Source: Polytrichum commune
Taxonomy: Eukaryota > Streptophyta > Polytrichopsida > Polytrichales > Polytrichaceae
Assembly (NCBI GenBank): GCA_950295325.1
Contig: OX485806.1
Location: forward strand, 35,710,001 to 35,774,000
Direction of reading: 5' to 3'
Length of the DNA stretch: 64,000 nucleotides
The translations under genes and the position numbers were made by a program. A model generated the notes under the pieces. That model ran no database searches and had not been told where the DNA came from. It saw only the letters and a program-made list of their open reading frames with translations. Each line of letters begins with the position of its first letter. Position 1 is the stretch's first letter. Below, one piece after another: positions 57,922 through 64,000 of the stretch.

Positions 57922-60900
57922 ATGGCGGGAGTTGCCACAAGGTACAACCACCGAGCTCCCCCCTGTTTTGTAATATTGGGGCTTCATCAGAACAAAATTT
58001 AGTAGAAAGAAAGATAGATTAATATGCAGTGTGGCGTGTGTTGGGATGTAACGGAAGAATTGATTTTCAGTTCTCTCAGTGGTGCCCTAGTAGTCGAGGG
58101 AGGTTGATGGTTCTTGAATTGCTTACGCAATGTTTTGTGCAAGGAGAGTCCACACTTGTGCCTTCATGCATATCTGGTATACTGTAGAGAATGCCAACCT
58201 GGCGCCTTGTGAACTGTTTTCCTATTTGTGTGGGATCCCAGCTCTGGTCTTCCTCTTTGGTCCTCTGGGTTCATCAGAATAATTAGTAGAAAGAATTGGA
58301 TGTTACGGAAGAAGTAATTGTCAGTTTCTTGGCTCTCAGTGCACCAGTAGTCGAGGGAGGTTTAAGGTTTTTGAATCGATTACACAATGTTTCATGCAAG
58401 GATTTAGCACACTTCATCAGAGTGTGCCTTCATACAGATCTACTACACTGTAGAGAATGTCAACATGGCGCCACATGAAGACTTTCCTGCTAGTGTGGGA
58501 TTCCAGTTCTGTCTTCCTCTTTGGTCCACTGGCCTCGAAAAGAGCATGAGTGCTGTAGATTGATTAAGGTGCTTCGTAAGCTAAAGACACGTTTAGAGTG
58601 CTTTCATCAGGATGGTCAAAATGTGCATGCATCATTTGGGCAGCTGAATGCATGAGCATAGGTTGCCATCTCTGATTGAGGATGCCAACTCATCTTCAGG
58701 AGCCGAGCTTTAAGTTTAGGCTGAATTGTTGGTCAGAAGAAACTCAAGGAGGATGTATTGGAGTGGGGGCTCACATTTCCTCCTCGAAACAACATATTCA
58801 ATGCATAAGAGGAGCCTGTGTCACATTAGGAAAAAAATCTTCACTTAGAGGCAATTTAAGTTGCAGTCGAACAAATCCACGCATTCTTTTAATGACAATT
58901 TGCACGTATTCGAAAAATTCCCACAGGAAACGAACACTCCGTTTCCTTCGACATAAGTATTCACAGAAGCTGGAGAAACGGATGCTTTTGCTGCTAATTG
59001 CTTCACAGAAACCTCGTACAGATATAGCCTCCTTGTGAAAAGCTATACGGCGATGCAGAGTTGAGTATGATATTTAATGCTTAAGAGCAGTCTGAAATCT
59101 CTCACTTTTCCTTGAATTCCCTCGGAAGCAATTTAAGTTGCACTCGAACAAATCCACGCATACTCTTTTTCTTTTTAAAAAAAAATTATCCCACAGGAAA
59201 CAAAGTATTATATTCTTTGAGATACTTTTCATAGAGCTGGAGAGACGGGTACTATTGCTGCTTGCTTTACATGGATCTTTGCGTACCCTTGTTGTTGCAG
59301 AGTGCATTAATAATGATGTTGAAGCTTAATCTGACACAGTGTGTGTGTGCATGTAATTGTGTCCGTGAAGATGGTGGTCGAAGGATACGGTGGCCGTGGT
59401 GACAGGAGCCAACAAAGGGTTAGGATTCGAGCTGACACGGCAGCTTGCGAAGCATGGGCTGACCACCGTGTTGACATCTCGGGATGAGAGTCGAGGAAAA
59501 GCGGCCGTGGAAGCTTTGAAGAGCGAAGGGCTGGACGTTGCATTCCACCCTCTCGATGTGCAGAGCGATGAATCTGCACGCGTCCTCGCGCAATGGCTCA
59601 AACAAACCTACGGCGGCCTCGACATCCTGGTCAGCACTCACTCAATCAACCCTCCCAACTGTCACAGGCACCCACAATCCTTATCCTTAATCTTGCAGGT
59701 TTCAGTAGAGAGGCAATTATCACAAGTAGATCCTTGGAAGTGATAGGGGTGTCAACTTGAACCGACAACATGTGCATAATTGTCCGTGGCGAGGTACTAG
59801 GGAACATGATTCCCAATCAGGTTAAGTTTGTCATCGCAACACTGAAATGCTTGAGAATGGAAGGTGGTCAGCAAGTAGGTTAGTCACTACAATACATAAA
59901 TATGTTCTCAAACAAACATATTGTGGCCTTGACATCTTGGTCAACGTATTGAAACGTCAATCATTCAGTGTTCTCTGCAACCAAGGTTAATGATCATGTG
60001 CTCAGTCACCAAGGTTCCTTAATCTTGGAGGCGACTATGGTATAAAATGCTTGTAAGTGAATAGGGGTCTCAATTTATTAGAGAAAGGTAGAAAGACGAC
60101 TGTGATGTTGTCACTGGCATGAAATATGGTGTTGCTTCATCTTCGAGTTGGTCTATTCTCATCCGTAATCTCAAAACGGGCATCACGAGAATTAGAGGGG
60201 TTGAAAACTTATTGCCCCCTGCAGAGGCGAACACCATGAATGGTTGTGGACAAGCTGCTTGGCACATATCACCCCAAGGGCAAGCCCCTAGGTTCCCACA
60301 TGGTTGGTTGAAAACATTTAGTTTATTCAAAAACCCCCATTATGATTGGCTCTCAATTTTTTTTAAAGATTAAGTGGACGCCCTAGGTGTTGAGGATAAA
60401 AAAATTAAAAAATCCTATTGTTGTTGTAGGGAGGTCCATTTAACTTTCAACCATGTGCACCACACGGAGAAAGCACTACTTGTAAACTGACATGTAGATA
60501 GTTATCCGTAGCCGGTTGGAATTATGACTCCCAAGTAGATTCAACTTCCATGTAGATTCAACTTTGCACCACTTAGATGCTTGAGAAATGGAAGGCATTT
60601 GTGTGCGCACATACATACAATAAAAGAGAGCTTGCAGACAAGCGCAAATTTGCATTTGGGAATGAAAAGGCTAGGGAATGACATTGTTGTCGCTACTACT
60701 TGCATCTTTCTTGCAAGAAGGTTAACTATGGCTGGAGCTTAACGCTGAATGTTGAAGTGTGCAGGTGAACAATGCGGGGGTAGCAAAGAGAGCTGTGAAC
60801 GACGAAAATGTAGAGCTGGTGATGCAGACAAATTACTTCGGAGTAAAGCGAGTCACCGAAGCCTTGCTCCCTGTTCTTCGCCATTCTCCCGCCGGTGCTC

Positions 60901-62188
60901 GTGTGGTCATTGTCGGCTCTCGGAGTGGCTTACTTCAGGTAAATACTAAAAGTCGCCTGCATCCTAATCTACTCTCTCATCATGCATTAATGCTAGTTCT
61001 GAGTAGAATCTGGTTCAAATTGAGAATCATTTGACATGCTCTACTCATTTCTCTGCTGTAGATGTGACATTCTCTTCCCTACTCATTTCTCGGGTTCAAT
61101 TTTTATTGCAATTTCTCTTTGTCAATTTCTGTATTCCAGTTTCAATACTGAAATCGACACGCTCTACTCATTTTTCTGGTTTAATTTCAATTTCATCATT
61201 CCAATTAATTCTTCTGCTGTAGATTCACATGCTCTTCTCATTTCTCTGGTTCGAATTCAATTCCACTTTCTCTACGTCAGTTCCTTTATTCCAATTTCAG
61301 TACCGAGATTGGCACCCTCTCTACTTACAATTCTTTGGTTCAATTTCTTTACCTCAATTCCTGTATTCCAATTTCAACACTGAGATTGACATGCTCTACG
61401 AAGCTCACTAGTTCCAAGTCAAATTCGATTTCTCTATTCCAGATTCAATATTGAAATTGAAATTCTCTACTCATTTCTCTGATTCAGTTTCAATCTCTAT
61501 TTCAATTTCTCTGCCGTGGATTGACATGACCTTCCTCGTTTCTGGTCCAACTTCAATTTCTTTATGTCAATTCTCTATTACAATTTATGTGCTGTATACT
61601 GACATGCACTTTTCATTTCTCTAGTTCAATCTCAATTTCAATTCAACTTCTCTATTCCAATTTTAATAATGAGATTGACATGCTCTAACTCGGCGTCCCT
61701 CCGGTTCATATTGAGGAAGGTGATGCAAAAAAATTCTCCAAAAATTAATACTCGCAAACTTTTTGCTACTGATGTAATTTCGTTCCCACCTGCAGCAACT
61801 GAACAACAACTTCCGCTACGAGCTCGCCGATCGGGACAGCATCACGGAACCAGCGATCGACAACTTCGTTAACGCATATGCCACGGAAGTGAAGAACAAC
61901 ACATGGCAACAAGGAGGGTGGGCGGAGAGGAACACCACCTACAACGTCTCCAAAGTGGCTGCGAATGCTTACGTTACCCTCAAGGACCGCACCTTCGCCA
62001 GCCGACCCGATGGCCAGAAAATCTATATCAACAGCTTCTGCCCCGGGTTCACCAAAACCGACATGACGGAGGGCAAAGGTAGTGAGGACATCGCAGGAGC
62101 CGTGCAGACGGGGGTTTGGCTAGCCTTGCATCCTGCGGGAGGACCTTCCGGAAAGTTTTGGACCGATTGCAAAGAGCATAGCTGGTGA
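57922..62188 (+). CDS. SDR gene 2: carbonyl reductase-like dehydrogenase
   Basis: Probable cytosolic NAD(P)H-dependent carbonyl reductase of the plant neomenthol-dehydrogenase/CBR1-like SDR family, substrate unknown. Exons: 57922-57941 (20 nt, MAGVAT, ends AG|GTACAA in phase 2), 59371-59629, 60765-60938 and 61796-62188, giving 281 aa, a usual length. All introns are GT-AG and match SDR gene 1 in position and phase. Exon 2 opens with RWWSKDTVAVVTG, the family's N-terminal signature. Motifs: TGANKGLG (18-25), NNAG (95-98), catalytic Ser145 in VGSRSG, Y200-NVS-K204, then PGFTKTDM and the C-terminal GGPSGKFWTD. No lesion is seen. Exon 4 is GC-richer than its surroundings. Likely functional; exon joins rest on motif continuity and paralogue agreement. 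Confidence 0.88.
57977..58545. repeat. Tandem duplication, about 290-bp period, in SDR gene 2 intron 1
   Basis: Copy A begins 'ttcatcagaacaaaatttag' near 57980 and copy B 'ttcatcagaataattagtag' near 58269. Both continue through 'agtagtcgagggaggtt', 'actgtagagaatg.caac' and 'cttcctctttggtcc'. Confidence 0.85.
58846..59300. repeat. Second tandem duplication, 277-bp period, in SDR gene 2 intron 1
   Basis: 'gcaatttaagttgca(g/c)tcga' occurs at 58851 and 59128, each followed by 'acaaatccacgcat', 'cccacaggaaac' and 'gctggaga.acgg'. Confidence 0.82.
59630..60764 (+). other. SDR gene 2 intron 2
   Basis: 1,135 bp, GT at 59630 and AG at 60763-60764, phase 0. 'acaaacatattgtggccttgacatcttggtcaac' near 59910-59945 is a decayed echo of the end of exon 2 (QTYGGLDILV), hinting at an old partial exon duplication inside the intron. 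Confidence 0.6.
61030..61690. repeat. Degenerate tandem array in SDR gene 2 intron 3
   Basis: The word GACATGCTCTACTCATTTCT and variants recurs near 61033, 61156, 61226, 61310, 61388, 61460, 61522, 61600 and 61676, most spacings being 62-84 bp. Between copies are 'ttcaatttcaatttct' words. The array fills most of the 857-bp intron. Confidence 0.82.
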
Positions 62189-62241
62189 TAAAGGAGATTC
62201 CATGTCGATCGACATTGGTTCACTTAATGTACATGTTCGGA

Positions 62242-62900
62242 TCGCTTAGCTTTGCATCCGCCTGGAGGACCGTCTGGAAAATTCTGGACTGATTGCAAAG
62301 AACGTAGCTGGTGAAGGGGGGATGGAAGCGATTTTCCTTTGTTGATTATTATTGATTCACTTAATGTACGTTCTTGGGGTTGACACCCTAGTTTCTGTAC
62401 AACACCTGTATCTAAATCAGTTCTTAGTGATGTTGAATGCAATGAGTTTATGGTTTTTTGATTCTTAAATTGGAGGAGCATCATGCTTGGAATTCAGAAG
62501 GCATTGAGATCCGGGAATCCCCCGGAGGACCTTCGGAAAAGTTCTGGACTTATTGCAAAGAACGTAGCTGGTGATGAAGGGATGGAACAGGTTTCATGCT
62601 GATCAACATCGGTTCCCATGACGTACATTCGTGGGGTTTGAACTCTACTTTCTGTAGAACAGCTGTTCCTGCATCACTTCTTAGTAATGCTACTTCTTTT
62701 GAAATTGATGATATGTTGTTTCTTGAAATCTGAGGAGCAAGTTAGAGGGCATTGAGATTCAGAAGCCCATTGAGAATGTAGACTGCCGAGAGAGAGATGA
62801 TGTCGATCGGCTGCCTCACCCAATGTGCATTTCCGGGTGGCAATTCTTCCCTTTCGAACAACTGTTTCTAACCACTTCTCAGTAATGCTAAATTTAATGA
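62242..62900 (+). repeat. Serial duplicates of SDR gene 2 C-terminus and 3' UTR
   Basis: Downstream of the real stop (62186-62188) the last coding stretch recurs: 62242-62314 (GGPSGKFWTDCKERSW then TGA at 62312) and 62515-62574 (GGPS.KFWTYCKERSW then TGA at 62572). Each is followed by related 3' UTR words ('acttaatgtac', 'tttctgta.aac', 'tcttagtaatgct'); a third UTR-like piece lies at about 62795-62895. They lack upstream exon sequence and are not genes. Confidence 0.85.
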
Positions 62901-63894
62901 TTTGATGAGTGCTTGTTTCATGTTGATGTTATTCGAATTTTTATTATTAATTGAAAGGTATATTCTATATATCCCTTTTAAATGTTCGGCAGATTGCCTA
63001 AACTCTTGAACATGAACTGCTTATTTTTCAAACTCGACTGTCTCATCCTTATCTAGTGATCGGATTTCCCCATTCGTAAATTTGGACACACATTTTTTGC
63101 AGCATAGATGGATCACCATCTTAAAATTTTGTAAGGTTTGTCTAGAAATTGTTTAGAAAGAGAAAGCAACTCCAAAACTATACTTCTTTAGACTGATGTT
63201 TTAGCAATTTCAAATCATGCTGTAAAGGGGAAAACCCTCAAGTGTGCTACAAATAGCTGCCACCTAGAGAATACATTGTACAAAACTAGTTTGGCATCTT
63301 GGTCCATTGCACTTGCAAATATAAGTTTATGTCTTGGGCCATCTCACACCGTCTGTTCAACATGCTGCCATCGATAACCAATTGGTTTTAAAAACTTTGA
63401 AATAGCAACTGCGTCTTCATCCATGTGCCTTTGCCGTTCCGTAGTTCCAAAATGTATAGTAGATTGTCATCTTCTCACTCACTCTAGCAGTTGATCCATA
63501 TGGAAATATTACTCCTTGGACAATACCTATTGCACTTCGCATGTCGAACCTTTGAATCTAATGTATAGCCATAGAGATCCAAGTTTGACCTCCAAGTGTT
63601 GGTGTGCAATGGGAGAAGGCATGTGAGGTTTGGAGTTTTGAGGACTTTAGCTCAAGTTGTAAGACAACATTTACTGATCATGCCACAAATGATCCGATTG
63701 ATTCAAAATGGAATGAGTGTTTACTATCATCATAGGACTTCATAACTTATATCCCAACTATATTCTTCTATTCACAACTTAGCTTTGTGAACTCATAACC
63801 AAATTGGTTAGTACATGAAATGATGAGAGCCATAAATTGTGAAATCCATACTAATCACTTAGAAAGAGTTGGTATATTGTGCACGCTTACGTTT
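62901..63894. other. Gene-free stretch
   Basis: Nothing recognised. Confidence 0.4.
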
Positions 63895-64000
63895 ATGTAA
63901 TGAAATATTGTCATGGATGATTGAAATTTGGATGAAACATTCGCGTGGTAAGTGACAGTAATTGCAACACTCTAAATCTATAATCCCCCCAAAAAAAATT
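63895..64000 (+). repeat. MITE family 2, copy cut by window end
   Basis: 'gaaatattgtcatggatgat', 'agtgacagtaattgcaacac' and 'ctataatccccccaaaaa' match 19848-19945. Its left tip is missing and the rest runs out of the window. Confidence 0.7.

Noticed and set aside
62224-62484. Separate third SDR gene downstream of gene 2
   Set aside because: Only the last 20 or so codons and UTR are present; no exon with the cofactor or catalytic motifs precedes them.

Overview
The window looks like nuclear DNA of a land plant. It is AT-rich and repeat-dense, and its two real genes are short coding exons split by introns of 0.2-1.5 kb. Its transposons belong to the usual plant classes: hAT, PIF/Harbinger with MITEs, Mutator-like, LTR, LINE and SINE. 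The two gene products resemble plant carbonyl-reductase-type short-chain dehydrogenases (SDRs). I cannot name the species from sequence alone. There is no operon, CRISPR array or rRNA gene.

Layout. 455-4667: a complete hAT transposon with matching terminal inverted repeats (TIRs), an exact 8-bp target duplication and a transposase broken by one frameshift. 4668-17438: mostly gene-free, with a 1.7-kb solo-LTR-like insertion (9334-11061), a LINE 3' fragment, a MITE and dispersed repeats. 17439-18279: a frameshifted fragment that may derive from a plant SET-domain histone methyltransferase. 18600-34400: SINE, MITEs, a 90-bp minisatellite, two more LTR-type copies on the minus strand (about 24041-25529 and 26201-27344) and a decayed LINE reverse transcriptase (29045-30490, minus). 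34763-38128: SDR gene 1. 38455-44264: MITEs. 44952-50342: a complete PIF/Harbinger element encoding a DDE transposase and, tail to tail, a Myb/SANT-like partner; the transposase is split by a 1.6-kb LTR insertion. 52147-52799: a Mutator-like foldback element. 54527-55980: a Harbinger MITE with a second MITE nested inside. 57922-62188: SDR gene 2, followed by serial duplicates of its own 3' end. 63895-64000: start of another MITE copy.

How the parts relate. The two SDR genes have four exons each, with all three introns at the same positions and phases, so they are paralogues. They should encode NAD(P)H-dependent carbonyl reductases of the neomenthol-dehydrogenase/CBR1-like type. The Harbinger element and nearby MITEs share TIR type, TWA target sites and, in one case, subterminal sequence, so the MITEs are probably deletion derivatives of this family. 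The same LTR family that split the Harbinger transposase is present again near 26-27 kb. No single new multi-gene system is evident; the best finds are the fully bounded, nested transposons and the 3'-end multiplication at SDR gene 2.
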